From a virus: a stretch of 40,551 nucleotides of DNA. The notes beneath the pieces are model-generated. The model saw nothing but the letters and a program-made list of their open reading frames with translations, did not search any database and had not been told where the DNA came from. A program made the position numbers and the translations under genes. This document shows positions 26,803-33,742 of this stretch, piece by piece (within the stretch, counting starts at the first letter, position 1; each line of letters begins with the position of its first letter). The stretch lies in IMG/VR virus record IMGVR_UViG_3300044733_001520, positions 1 to 40,551 of that record; one strand, given 5' to 3'.

Positions 26803-27092
26803 TTTTTCTTTTTGGGTGCGTCATAAGTCGCCGCTGGCTTGTGATTGCTGGAACGCTTGAAGCTACGGTTTTCAGAAGGAGATGCTAGGAAAAAACCATC
26901 CTCATTACCCCCGCCTTTCGAGAGGTTCTTCTTATGAGCGATGTCCTTACCTTTGCGGTTTACCCCCTCCTTGTCCAGCTTCCTACGTAGTGTCTGACGG
27001 GCCAGCTTAGCCTTCAGCACACCCCCATCTTTCTCTTGGCGGGCTTTCTCATTTTCCCAGTCTTTCTTCCAGTTTCTTTTCTTTTCGGCCAT
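26799..27092 (-). CDS. Small basic HNH-like protein (97 aa)
   Basis: TAATG overlaps the upstream stop. The protein is very Lys/Arg-rich. Residues 44-80 show GKDIAHKKNLSKGGGNEDG and then FFLASPSENRSFKR, which fits the small HNH pattern D-x-H-x-K-x-L-x2-GG-x-N...L-x3-EN-R. The second His of a full HNH site is not obvious, so it may be a DNA-binding derivative rather than an active nuclease. Lying next to a Cas4-like nuclease it could act in DNA processing. The family assignment is moderate. Confidence 0.5.
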   Translation of the reverse strand: MAEKKRNWKKDWENEKARQEKDGGVLKAKLARQTLRRKLDKEGVNRKGKDIAHKKNLSKGGGNEDGFFLASPSENRSFKRSSNHKPAATYDAPKKKK

Positions 27093-27769
27093 TAGAGTGA
27101 TCCATTATGAGGGCATTGAGTACGGCACCACTTAGCACAGAGTCCGTTAGGTTTAGGGTTCCAGATATTGTGAGTATAAGCCATTTCTCTTTGCGTCAAC
27201 AGCCCATGCAGGTCAGCAAAAATCTCGAATGCCTTATCACGAGTGTATTCTGACTTGATGAAATCGCCAGACACAACGAACAGCAGGCCCGCCTTGACCC
27301 GTTCTAAATCAGGGTACTTGGCAAACAAACACGCTGCCATCAATGCTAACTGCCGTGGGTCTGCATACCGTGCATTCTTATTGGTCTTGTAGTCTACAAG
27401 CCATCCCTTGGGTCCATCGACAATAACAAGGTCAGCAACACCGCGAAACCAAACATCTCTATCTTTGAAACCACAAGCAACAAATCTTCCATCTTCTTTT
27501 TTCAACCCTACCTGCAACTCACATATCTTTTCGCCGGGGATATTGTTCAGCTTTTCCAAGTAAGGAAGCACAAACCCAAACCGGGGAGGGATAGGTTTGC
27601 CATCCCTCATAAACTCTTCACACGCCAGATGAAGCTCCTTGCCGTAGATCGTGGCATCGCTGTCTGTGTACTTTACTTCCTTGGTAACTCTCTCGCTCTC
27701 GTACTTGCGATGGCAGGTGTCGAAGAGCTTGATGCTGCTGTAGCTCCATGCTGGCGGTGCTTTACTCAT
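27092..27769 (-). CDS. PD-(D/E)XK nuclease, Cas4/RecB-like, with cysteine cluster
   Basis: The core RGVADLVIVDGPKGWLVDYKTNK (about 109-131) contains the GxxD and D-Y-K elements of PD-(D/E)XK enzymes, and ARYADPRQLALMA provides the following Q-helix. The N-terminus WSYSSIKLFDTCHRKY is typical of Cas4/RecB-type nucleases. C19 together with C211, C215 and C219 at the C-terminus could hold an iron-sulfur cluster as in Cas4 and AddB. At 225 residues it matches stand-alone phage exonucleases used in recombination or DNA-end processing. Start and stop both overlap neighbours (ATGA, TAATG). Confidence 0.82.
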   Translation of the reverse strand: MSKAPPAWSYSSIKLFDTCHRKYESERVTKEVKYTDSDATIYGKELHLACEEFMRDGKPIPPRFGFVLPYLEKLNNIPGEKICELQVGLKKEDGRFVACGFKDRDVWFRGVADLVIVDGPKGWLVDYKTNKNARYADPRQLALMAACLFAKYPDLERVKAGLLFVVSGDFIKSEYTRDKAFEIFADLHGLLTQREMAYTHNIWNPKPNGLCAKWCRTQCPHNGSL

Positions 27770-27972
27770 TGAGCAAATGCCCCGTTGTCTTTTTCCTCGT
27801 AGATAGCCTCTGCACAGGCTATGAGCATTTTTCCGTACAGCCTAGCTCTATCTGCGGTCATCGTTAGGTGTGTTGTCTTGTATCCGTTTTCGCTGAGGTT
27901 GAGCATAACAGACAGCCCTTCAACAGCGTCATCATAAATACCGATAGATATTCCAACAGGTTCTTTACTCAT
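27766..27972 (-). CDS. Small hypothetical protein (68 aa)
   Basis: ATG 27972 lies one base after the polymerase TAA, and the stop overlaps the nuclease start (ATGA). The sequence EPVGISIGIYDDAVEGLSVM followed by an amphipathic helix (DRARLYGKMLIACAEAIYEE) suggests a small α/β protein. I do not recognise a family. Its tight placement between DNA polymerase and nuclease genes suggests a replication accessory role, but that is context only. Confidence 0.6.
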   Translation of the reverse strand: MSKEPVGISIGIYDDAVEGLSVMLNLSENGYKTTHLTMTADRARLYGKMLIACAEAIYEEKDNGAFAQ

Positions 27973-27973
27973 T

Positions 27974-29803
27974 TTATCCTGCTTCTTTCAAATTTACTCC
28001 TATGCTGCCTTCTGCAGCGAGTGGTATGCCCGGTGCCCACTCAGGAGCGCGTGTTAGTTCTTGCATCATAAAGTCATAGACCCCTTGCGCCTCATCCTGA
28101 GGCACTACGCAGTAGCAGCTATCGTGAACAGTCAGGGCTATGGGGTGCTTTCTGTTTATCCTAGCCATCGCTTCTCCAATGACGCAACGTGCCAAAGCCT
28201 GAGTCGTCTGCTGATAGCATTTGCCGCCGTGAGTATGGACAACCCCTTTTCTCGTGCCGTATACCCATTGTTTCCGGCCTTGCTCATCTTCGGTCGTTCT
28301 CAAATCAGGATACGTCATGAACAACCCTGACGGTAGCTTTATACCACGCCGCCCTGCGACTTGCAACTTTAGCTTGCCTAATCCGATCTCAATCCCTTCG
28401 TTGTTGATGACGGCATCGAGCGCTTTCCCTGCGTCATACCAAGCAGCTTTAACTCTAGGATTCTCCTGCCGGTATAGGTTTACAACACGCTTAGCCTCTG
28501 CCTCTCCTATGTCAGTGCCAGATAACTGTTTTATAGAAGCTCTTAGTTTCCCTGCTCCAACACTATATATCAACGATAAAACCGACACCTTCCCGATAAA
28601 CCTTTGAGGAGTCGTAACATCCTCATAAGCCACATTAAACACTTTAGATGCAAAGTCCTTATACAAATCAAGCCCATCACCCAGCATATTTAACTTGTCC
28701 ATCTGCCCAGCATAGTATAAACCCACACGTAGCTCAATGTTGCTCAAGTCAAGCCCGACAATGCTGTACCCCATAGGAGCGATGATAGCTTTCTTTAGCT
28801 TCGACCCTCTTGGTATGTTCTGAAGGTTGATGGAATCTACCGCACTCCAGCGCCCAGTGATAGCCCCGTAGTATTTCAGCGGTACAGGCAATGCTCCACC
28901 TGCCTCATGGATTCTTATGAATCTCTCGGTTCTCGTTTCTTCGATGGTGCTCCGAATCCCTAGCCTAGCGGCTACAATCGCTTGGACTCTTTCATCTTCA
29001 TGCTCTAACAACGCCTTGAACGCTTCATCACTCTTGGCGAAAGCATAGGTTTCCTTACCTGTTGTTGGGCTTATTTTAGTCGGAGGCTCCACACCAAAAT
29101 TCTTTAAGACCTCAGCCAGCTTGGGGTTGCTCATCAGGTCATCTTTTACGATGCCGCACTCGTCCAGTAGCTGCTCCTTTCTTTGCCTTACATTTTGCAG
29201 ATGCTCCTCAAGAATGCCTCTGTCTAGCTCGAACTGCGGCATGGTGTGCATCTTGATCGTCATGTCGATCAACGCGATCTCGGTCTTGTCAAAAGATGAA
29301 GCTAGTTGTCGAAACAGATCGTAAGTAAGGGCGACATCGTTTTTGCAATACTCCCCATACCGAGCCAATTCCGCTTCGCTAAAGTCTGCCCTACGCTTGC
29401 CCATAGCATCGACCACTTCAGTACCCTTCACCCCTAGGTTGTAGCGTTCAGCCAACTTAGCTAGCGAACCTCCAGCATCCACGCCATGTACAGCACGAGC
29501 CATTGACAGTGTGCAAAGCAGAAGTTTGGGGTATATTCCGAATTTCCACGCTAAGATCGTGGCATCAAATAGAGCATTATGCATCAGAGCAAAGGAGCTC
29601 TCCCAATCAAACTGCTTCAGCCAGTCTTTAGTCTCCTCATGAGTGCCGCTAAACCATTGTGGCTCTTCGCTATTTTTCTTTACTGATACACCGATTACCT
29701 CAAACCTCTCATCGTCAATGTAGCTCTGAGTAGTTGTGTCTTTCTTGGATAGGGAATAGTCTTTACTCCACGCCGTTTCAAAGTCAATCGAATATACGTC
29801 CAT
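27974..29803 (-). CDS. polA: Family A DNA polymerase with 3'-5' exonuclease
   Basis: I choose ATG 29803 (609 aa), which overlaps the upstream stop as TGATG; a GTG lies one codon earlier. Exonuclease motifs are DFETA (D7, E9), HNALFDATIL (D80) and YCKNDVALTYD (D156). Polymerase motif A is GLDLSNIELR (D352, E357). Motif B runs R401-x3-K405-x7-Y413 with leucine (L409) at the place of E. coli Phe762. Motif C is TVHDSCYCVV, so the usual HDE is HDS. There is no 5'-3' exonuclease domain. It is the replicative polymerase of this phage, clustered with VRR-NUC and primase-helicase genes. Confidence 0.93.
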   Translation of the reverse strand: MDVYSIDFETAWSKDYSLSKKDTTTQSYIDDERFEVIGVSVKKNSEEPQWFSGTHEETKDWLKQFDWESSFALMHNALFDATILAWKFGIYPKLLLCTLSMARAVHGVDAGGSLAKLAERYNLGVKGTEVVDAMGKRRADFSEAELARYGEYCKNDVALTYDLFRQLASSFDKTEIALIDMTIKMHTMPQFELDRGILEEHLQNVRQRKEQLLDECGIVKDDLMSNPKLAEVLKNFGVEPPTKISPTTGKETYAFAKSDEAFKALLEHEDERVQAIVAARLGIRSTIEETRTERFIRIHEAGGALPVPLKYYGAITGRWSAVDSINLQNIPRGSKLKKAIIAPMGYSIVGLDLSNIELRVGLYYAGQMDKLNMLGDGLDLYKDFASKVFNVAYEDVTTPQRFIGKVSVLSLIYSVGAGKLRASIKQLSGTDIGEAEAKRVVNLYRQENPRVKAAWYDAGKALDAVINNEGIEIGLGKLKLQVAGRRGIKLPSGLFMTYPDLRTTEDEQGRKQWVYGTRKGVVHTHGGKCYQQTTQALARCVIGEAMARINRKHPIALTVHDSCYCVVPQDEAQGVYDFMMQELTRAPEWAPGIPLAAEGSIGVNLKEAG

Positions 29804-30102
29804 CACATTCTCTTCCTTACTTCTTCTTGCAGTAGTGTTTTCAATTCTCCAATGTTCTCCTCATTTATAATGAGCCCTATCCCACCAGCGTCCCTTATTC
29901 TTCGCAACTCTCTGTCCTGAAGGGCGGTCGTCTTGCCCTTTCCTGCCTTTGCTTCGATACCGAAAAAAATGCCATGTAGACATCCGACGATATCGGGTAC
30001 ACCATTCTGTGAGTAGGCACCGCCAATAGGGGAGAAACTGTAGCATTGTAAATCCTTTAGTATGTTCTTAATTTGGGCCTTGACCTTGGCTTCAGGTGTC
30101 AT
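29803..30102 (-). CDS. VRR-NUC domain nuclease (99 aa)
   Basis: This stand-alone VRR-NUC protein carries NGVPDIVGC (D37), GIEAKAGKG (E50, K52) and the following TALQDRELRRI helix, the complete active-site set of this PD-(D/E)XK subfamily. An E near the N-terminus (PEAKVKAQIKNIL) corresponds to the conserved first helix. Phage VRR-NUC proteins are thought to act on branched DNA intermediates; the reaction here is inferred. It overlaps the thyX 3' end by 11 nt and the polymerase start by 1 nt, so it is co-translated with both. Confidence 0.88.
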   Translation of the reverse strand: MTPEAKVKAQIKNILKDLQCYSFSPIGGAYSQNGVPDIVGCLHGIFFGIEAKAGKGKTTALQDRELRRIRDAGGIGLIINEENIGELKTLLQEEVRKRM

Positions 30103-30775
30103 ATTTTTTCCCCATCAGCACATTCCACGACTCAGGAAAAAGCTCGTCCATTATCAAACTGATTCTCTCCGCTACATCGCGGGTTTCCTTCTGGGCATGA
30201 GGGTCGAGGCGCAGGTTACACACCCTAGCGAAGAAATACAGGCTCCCTGTCCACACCCATGAAGTCTCGCTGCACACTGGCAATATCGCCCGCGCTTGTT
30301 CAGCGCATACACCCATCAGCAGTAAATCCTCGTACAGCAGCCTAGTCCTTTTAGCCCAGTTGTCTATCTGCTCTTGCATAGAGGGGTCTATAACAACCAA
30401 CTCATCACTACTCCCCTGCTTCACATTACTTGCAGCTTTTCTCCATCTGGTCGGGGTATCAAAGACTGGCGTGTACTTTACATATCTTCTGCTAACTTCG
30501 TTCTCTGTACCACCTACCTTGTGCTTATAGAGTTGTGACCTGACGTACAGCGGGGCCGTGATGCGAAGGGAGATTTGAGGATGGCTGAAGGGGGTCCAGT
30601 GATTGTTCTCAGCTAGATAACGCAGAAGTTTTGCATCTTTGTTGTTCAGCACAGTTTTGGTTGTGCCGTCTGCGTCTTTCATCATGTCCCATTCTGATTT
30701 CTTATCGAATGACACTCGTGCGTTATTCACTACAGACAGATCGCTTCCCATATATTCAAGCAGTTCTACATTCAT
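30092..30775 (-). CDS. thyX: Flavin-dependent thymidylate synthase ThyX
   Basis: The 227 residues show the ThyX core: RVSFDKKSEW, LLRYLAENNHWTPFSHPQIS, and the signature QLYKHKVGGTENEVSRRYV (K84-H85-K86...N92-E93-x-S95-x-R97-Y98), corresponding to RHRxxSxNExSxRY with Lys replacing both Arg of RHR. It ends with SLYFFARVCNLRLDPHAQKETRDVA. ThyX makes dTMP from dUMP using FAD, methylene-THF and NADPH. It would raise dTTP for phage replication and could complement a host with limiting thymidylate. AGGAAG precedes the ATG. Confidence 0.93.
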   Translation of the reverse strand: MNVELLEYMGSDLSVVNNARVSFDKKSEWDMMKDADGTTKTVLNNKDAKLLRYLAENNHWTPFSHPQISLRITAPLYVRSQLYKHKVGGTENEVSRRYVKYTPVFDTPTRWRKAASNVKQGSSDELVVIDPSMQEQIDNWAKRTRLLYEDLLLMGVCAEQARAILPVCSETSWVWTGSLYFFARVCNLRLDPHAQKETRDVAERISLIMDELFPESWNVLMGKKYDT

Positions 30776-30786
30776 ATGCTTACTTC

Positions 30787-31119
30787 CTATAATATCTCTG
30801 GGTTTGCTTCCTTTATTAAGCGCAGTAGCGCTTCTAGGTAATCTGCATGCCTTTGCCGGAAGCTCTCTTTAGTTTTAGCATGCCCAAAAAAACGAGCAGA
30901 AGGCGTTTCTTGTATACGCAAAGTATCATAGTGATATGTCTTTGCTATATCATTTGCTATTCTAGCTATAAAGACAGGAGCGCAATACTCGCATAAGGCA
31001 AGTCTATTTCTTCCACTATACCATATCCAATCTTTATTCACAGATGGTTCTTCTCCGCAAACGAAGCATTCTGTACCTAATACTTCCGCGTATTCTGCGT
31101 TACCTTTGTATAGAGTCAT
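30787..31119 (-). CDS. Zinc-ribbon small protein (110 aa)
   Basis: TAGGAG upstream of ATG 31119 is a strong site. Two CxxC pairs (C18-x2-C21 and C43-x2-C46) separated by an aromatic-rich stretch (WIWYSGRNRLAL) form a probable zinc ribbon. The C-terminal half is helical (KTKESFRQRHADYLEALLRLI). Family not recognised. Located just upstream of thyX in the same transcript, it may be a DNA- or protein-binding regulator. Confidence 0.65.
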   Translation of the reverse strand: MTLYKGNAEYAEVLGTECFVCGEEPSVNKDWIWYSGRNRLALCEYCAPVFIARIANDIAKTYHYDTLRIQETPSARFFGHAKTKESFRQRHADYLEALLRLIKEANPEIL

Positions 31120-31128
31120 CTCATTCTC

Positions 31129-31350
31129 CTAGTGGACCATTATGGTTTCTTCGTCGATGTGCTCTGCTCTCCATGCAGCGATGTCTACAGCATTGTTTAC
31201 TTCGTGGGAGTTTCTACATTTCGCCACAAAAGAATCGCTCTCCACCATGATGTACAGGGTATCGCCTTCATTATCGTAGACGGGTGCAATCAATACCTCG
31301 CCTGTGAGTACAAACCTCCATCGCTTAGCATCCTTATCCTCTTCAGCCAT
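31129..31350 (-). CDS. Small hypothetical protein (73 aa)
   Basis: The gene overlaps the upstream stop by 8 nt, with AAGGA about 12 nt before the ATG. The protein begins with a charged stretch (AEEDKDAKRWRFVL) and continues with β-strand-like segments (VLIAPVYDN, TLYIMVESDSFVA), ending in an acidic helix (IAAWRAEHIDEETIMVH). No family or catalytic motif is recognised. Confidence 0.6.
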   Translation of the reverse strand: MAEEDKDAKRWRFVLTGEVLIAPVYDNEGDTLYIMVESDSFVAKCRNSHEVNNAVDIAAWRAEHIDEETIMVH

Positions 31351-31558
31351 AGCGTTCTCGTATCCTTGTCTTTTGCTCTGGGGTAAGCTTCGGTAACGGG
31401 CACCAAGCCACTACCAGTGGGTCCGTCTTATCGTAGGTTCCAGCATATCCATTGCCGTACTTTGTTATGAGCCAAATCTTTGTAGCTAGAGGAGGCTTTT
31501 CATCTTCAATCAGCCTTGGTATAGGGCCAAGCTCTGCAAGATATTTAGGTGGCTCCAT
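31343..31558 (-). CDS. Small hypothetical protein, DUF551-like ending (71 aa)
   Basis: It overlaps the ClpX-zinc-like gene by 14 nt and the next gene by 8 nt. The core IWLITKYGNGYAGTYDKTDP followed by VVAWCPLPKLTPEQK resembles the C-terminus of DUF551-type phage proteins, where a strand ends in a 'W.PLP' motif. No biochemical function is known for that family and the match is short. Confidence 0.55.
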   Translation of the reverse strand: MEPPKYLAELGPIPRLIEDEKPPLATKIWLITKYGNGYAGTYDKTDPLVVAWCPLPKLTPEQKTRIRERYG

Positions 31559-31754
31559 CTTTTTCGATCTCTGCTGGCTCTGGGTTCAGCGTCTTTCGCA
31601 TGGTGTCCACACAGGTAGCGCAGATGTTGGCATTCAACCCATTCACCAAGAAGCTACCGAATGCCTTCGACTTTGGTACACCGCAGAAGGAACAGGAAAT
31701 CTCCGGGGTGGGTGTATTCTCACCCGCATCAAATTCAATTATTTCTGCTGTCAT
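31545..31754 (-). CDS. Stand-alone ClpX-type C4 zinc-finger protein (69 aa)
   Basis: Residues 20-55 read SCSFCGVPKSKA...LVNGLNANICATCVDTMRKTL. C21-x2-C24 and C45-x2-C48 match the N-terminal zinc domain of ClpX (CSFCGK...LIAGP..YICDECV). No AAA+ domain follows. I chose ATG 31754; an in-frame ATG at 31805 would add 17 residues that overlap the membrane-protein gene. In ClpX this domain dimerises and binds adaptors and substrates. A free copy could titrate host ClpX adaptors or act as a simple zinc scaffold; that is inference. Confidence 0.65.
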   Translation of the reverse strand: MTAEIIEFDAGENTPTPEISCSFCGVPKSKAFGSFLVNGLNANICATCVDTMRKTLNPEPAEIEKDGAT

Positions 31755-31881
31755 TGTCTTGCTCTTCTTCCTCGTAATACCCGCCATCAAAGAATGCCTC
31801 GTCATTCAATGACCACCAGATGAACCGCCCAGCAAAATATGCCAGCAATCCCACGCCTACTGCAATCGCCCACTCAATCAT
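31735..31881 (-). CDS. Short single-pass membrane protein with acidic tail (48 aa)
   Basis: ATG 31881 overlaps the previous stop (ATGA) and GAGGGAAAG precedes it. The hydrophobic helix MIEWAIAVGVGLLAYFAGRF is followed by IWWSL and a very acidic tail (YYEEEEQDND). It overlaps the ClpX-zinc-like gene by 20 nt in another frame. Size, overlap, Shine-Dalgarno and TM-plus-acid architecture support a real gene. It probably sits in the inner membrane with the acidic tail on one face. Family unknown. Confidence 0.62.
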   Translation of the reverse strand: MIEWAIAVGVGLLAYFAGRFIWWSLNDEAFFDGGYYEEEEQDNDSRNN

Positions 31882-32027
31882 TTCTTTCCCTCTTTTGGTA
31901 CTAAATAGATACGTCCCGTCTTAGGACACCCATAAAACTGCACAGTCCTGTACTGCTCGATCTTGTGCTGCTCTCCGCAGACTTTACATGTGGTTGTCTT
32001 GGGGGGTGTCATCTTTCTGTATTCCAT
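31878..32027 (-). CDS. Zinc-binding microprotein (49 aa)
   Basis: AGAAGGAAC lies directly before ATG 32027, and the TGA overlaps the next ATG. The sequence TTCKVCGEQHKIEQYRTVQF then YGCPKTGRIYLVP has C14-x2-C17 and C34; a fourth ligand (perhaps H21) would complete a zinc site. It overlaps the upstream gene's 3' end by 44 nt in another frame. No family assigned. Confidence 0.58.
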   Translation of the reverse strand: MEYRKMTPPKTTTCKVCGEQHKIEQYRTVQFYGCPKTGRIYLVPKEGKK

Positions 32028-32226
32028 GTTCCTTCTCAATCAACCTAGCAAACCGTTTAGGGTGACTCTCTGCTTCTTCCCACAACTCCGCCAGACGCAC
32101 CACAGGTAAAGGTGTTTTCGCCCAGTACAAAGGACGATGCCCCGGCATGGCGACTTCTCTAAACACACCAAAAGCATTGACCCAATACGCAGGGCTTGCA
32201 TCTTTCCTTCGCTCAAGGGAGCTCAT
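31984..32226 (-). CDS. Small hypothetical protein (80 aa)
   Basis: ATG 32226 lies within the 3' end of the 35-residue upstream gene (14 nt shared). The sequence is mixed: a Trp/Pro-rich centre (YWVNAFGVFREVAMPGHRPL, YWAKTPLPVVRL) and a charged helix (LAELWEEAESHPKRFARLIEKEH). The segment 'GHRPLYWAKTPLPVVRL' suggests a globular β fold. I do not recognise the family. The long 3' overlap with the zinc microprotein makes it less certain than its neighbours. Confidence 0.5.
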   Translation of the reverse strand: MSSLERRKDASPAYWVNAFGVFREVAMPGHRPLYWAKTPLPVVRLAELWEEAESHPKRFARLIEKEHGIQKDDTPQDNHM

Positions 32227-32320
32227 TGATTCCCCCCACTGCGGCTTTTACCGCTTCGTTCCAGTAAGCTCTTACCGCTTCTATTATTCTCCTACTAATC
32301 TTAGCGGTTGCGTTACTCAT
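32213..32320 (-). CDS. Very small helical protein (35 aa)
   Basis: ATG 32320 overlaps the upstream stop as ATGA, and the gene ends at TGA 32215-32213. It encodes one amphipathic basic helix (KISRRIIEAVRAYWNEAVKA) with a Gly hinge near the end. Without it, a gap of about 90 nt would break an otherwise seamless chain of overlaps, which supports reality. Function unknown. Confidence 0.42.
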   Translation of the reverse strand: MSNATAKISRRIIEAVRAYWNEAVKAAVGGINELP

Positions 32321-32496
32321 GCTTCACCCCCATCTTCAGGCGGAAATCCCCCAATTTGCCTAGCCCATGCGTTAAGGTCATCTATTGCTTCCTGTCTTTC
32401 CTCTGGCGGCATAGCCGCTACGTCAGCATTAAATTTGTCGGCAATCTCCTTGCACCGAGCTAGCCATTCATCCTTTGTTAGTATTCCGCTGCTCAT
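32317..32496 (-). CDS. Small helical protein (59 aa)
   Basis: Start and stop both overlap neighbours as ATGA. The protein begins MSSGILTKDEWLARCKEIAD, continues KFNADVAAMPPEERQEAIDD and ends in an acidic tail. It looks like two helices joined by a Pro-Pro turn and has good codon regularity. No family is recognised. The double overlap gives good support for translation in the middle of the small-gene cluster. Confidence 0.58.
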   Translation of the reverse strand: MSSGILTKDEWLARCKEIADKFNADVAAMPPEERQEAIDDLNAWARQIGGFPPEDGGEA

Positions 32497-32897
32497 TCTT
32501 CGTCCCCCATCTTCTTAAGTCCTTGCACGATGTGCAGGGCCAGCGTCATCAGGTCGTCGATAGACTGTGTTTTGTCAACCGCACAGGAATGCTCAGCCTC
32601 GATAGCCTGTAGCGTGTCACACCCAGAGCAAGAACCGTAATCGACTTTGACGTAGTAATAGTCGTATGGTTGATAGCCTTTCGTTCCGATCACATAGACC
32701 AATGTACCTTGGTAATCCCCATCGTCGATCTCATGGATACGCTCTGGGTCAATATCATGGGCGGTGTACTCTTTAGCTGTGATGATCTCCACCACCGCCT
32801 TTACAATGTCCTTATATTCATGGGGGAAATCTGCTTCAATCTTAGCCCGAAGCGTGTCCTTGTTCTGCATAAACCGATCTACGAAATCCTTAATCAT
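32493..32897 (-). CDS. Conserved-type phage hypothetical protein with GSCSGCD motif (134 aa)
   Basis: Both ends overlap neighbours by 4 nt. The central IHEIDDGDYQGTLVYVIGTK, then YDYYYVKVDYGSCSGCDTLQ, is strongly patterned. C90-x2-C93 plus C105 may form a metal or redox site. I associate 'YVKVDYGSCSGCDTLQ' with hypothetical proteins scattered across unrelated phages, but no function is known to me. N- and C-terminal parts are helical (DDLMTLALHIVQGLKKM). Confidence 0.65.
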   Translation of the reverse strand: MIKDFVDRFMQNKDTLRAKIEADFPHEYKDIVKAVVEIITAKEYTAHDIDPERIHEIDDGDYQGTLVYVIGTKGYQPYDYYYVKVDYGSCSGCDTLQAIEAEHSCAVDKTQSIDDLMTLALHIVQGLKKMGDEE

Positions 32898-33130
32898 TCT
32901 CCCACCTCCACGATATTTTCTTTCTTAATACACAAGCGTTCACTACGAGAGGTCTTACCTGCCATCGTGGAATACTTGCTCGGCACTCCGCCTTTCGCTA
33001 TACACTCTTGCGTGAATTTATTCTCCTGTTCCATCGTTGCTGGAATGAGAGATAGCAATACCACAAGGAAAATGACACTCACGATAGTGGCGCCCCACAA
33101 AACGTATTCTATAAAGCTCATTCTTTCCAT
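32894..33130 (-). CDS. Single-pass membrane protein with extracytoplasmic Cys pair (78 aa)
   Basis: A TM helix (YVLWGATIVSVIFLVVLLSLIPA, about 9-31) is followed by a soluble domain with C43 and C67, spaced so they could form a disulfide outside the cytoplasm. The pattern 'C-x5-GVP...C(I/V)' occurs in small phage membrane proteins of unknown function. ATG 33130 is 4 nt after the previous stop; an ATG four codons in is an alternative. Confidence 0.6.
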   Translation of the reverse strand: MERMSFIEYVLWGATIVSVIFLVVLLSLIPATMEQENKFTQECIAKGGVPSKYSTMAGKTSRSERLCIKKENIVEVGE

Positions 33131-33134
33131 CTTC

Positions 33135-33470
33135 TTAATCCCTTGCTGGCTCGGGGGGATTGTTTTGTTCTGCCAAGCATTTGCGCATCAGTTGTCTTAA
33201 TTCCTGAACGCTCAAGCTTCCTTCCTCCAGCGCCTGCAACGCGGTTCTGGCTATAGCCACCATCAAGGGTATCACTCTATCAACTGCGTCCCACTCGTCT
33301 TCTTCAGTATCTTCTAGTGCAGCTATTTTTTCCAACGCCTCAACCAACCCATCAACGATATCTGCGCGTATATAGGGTTCCCCTACATCCTTAAACTCTC
33401 TACACAAAACGGTAGGCCAGCAACCCTCTTCGCACTCAACCCAAATCTTCTTCGGTTCTCGTTGCTTCAT
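33135..33470 (-). CDS. Small hypothetical protein (111 aa)
   Basis: ATG 33470 overlaps the upstream stop by 1 nt (TAATG-type). The N-terminal part (EPKKIWVECEEGCWPTVLCR, EFKDVGEPYIRADIVDGLVE) is a short β domain with three cysteines, followed by helices (VEALEKIAALED; VIPLMVAIARTALQALEEG). 'YIRADIVDGLVEALEKIA' is a common ending of small phage proteins where a strand leads into a coiled helix. Function unknown. Confidence 0.6.
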   Translation of the reverse strand: MKQREPKKIWVECEEGCWPTVLCREFKDVGEPYIRADIVDGLVEALEKIAALEDTEEDEWDAVDRVIPLMVAIARTALQALEEGSLSVQELRQLMRKCLAEQNNPPEPARD

Positions 33471-33724
33471 TATTCTTCCTCCACCCTTCTATACTCAACA
33501 CATTCAGCTTCCCCCTGCATTATTGCCATCGCTTTCATCCACGCTGCGTAGGCTTCACCTGCGTCTGTGATGCGCTGACCTAGGAATACCATTCCATCTT
33601 TGTCCAGCCTCATGATTTCTTCGTTCTGTGGCTGGAATATGACGAAACTGTGGGGTGCTATATCAGCGCTGGAAAAAATGCCAGCCGGTAGGTCTTCATT
33701 TTTCACGATCAATTTAGTGTCCAT
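33470..33724 (-). CDS. Small hypothetical protein (84 aa)
   Basis: The frame is open far upstream through the glycine/tyrosine-rich gene, but GGAGAAAGCA directly precedes ATG 33724 and the protein-like part starts here (MDTKLIVKNEDLPAGIFSSA). β-rich segments (HSFVIFQPQNEEIMRLDKDG) are followed by GEAYAAWMKAMAIMQGEAE, a helix typical of small phage proteins. The initiation region resembles that of the gene at 34399 (shared AAAGCAATGGACAC). Function unknown. Confidence 0.62.
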   Translation of the reverse strand: MDTKLIVKNEDLPAGIFSSADIAPHSFVIFQPQNEEIMRLDKDGMVFLGQRITDAGEAYAAWMKAMAIMQGEAECVEYRRVEEE

Positions 33725-33742
33725 TGCTTTCTCCATGTAAGG

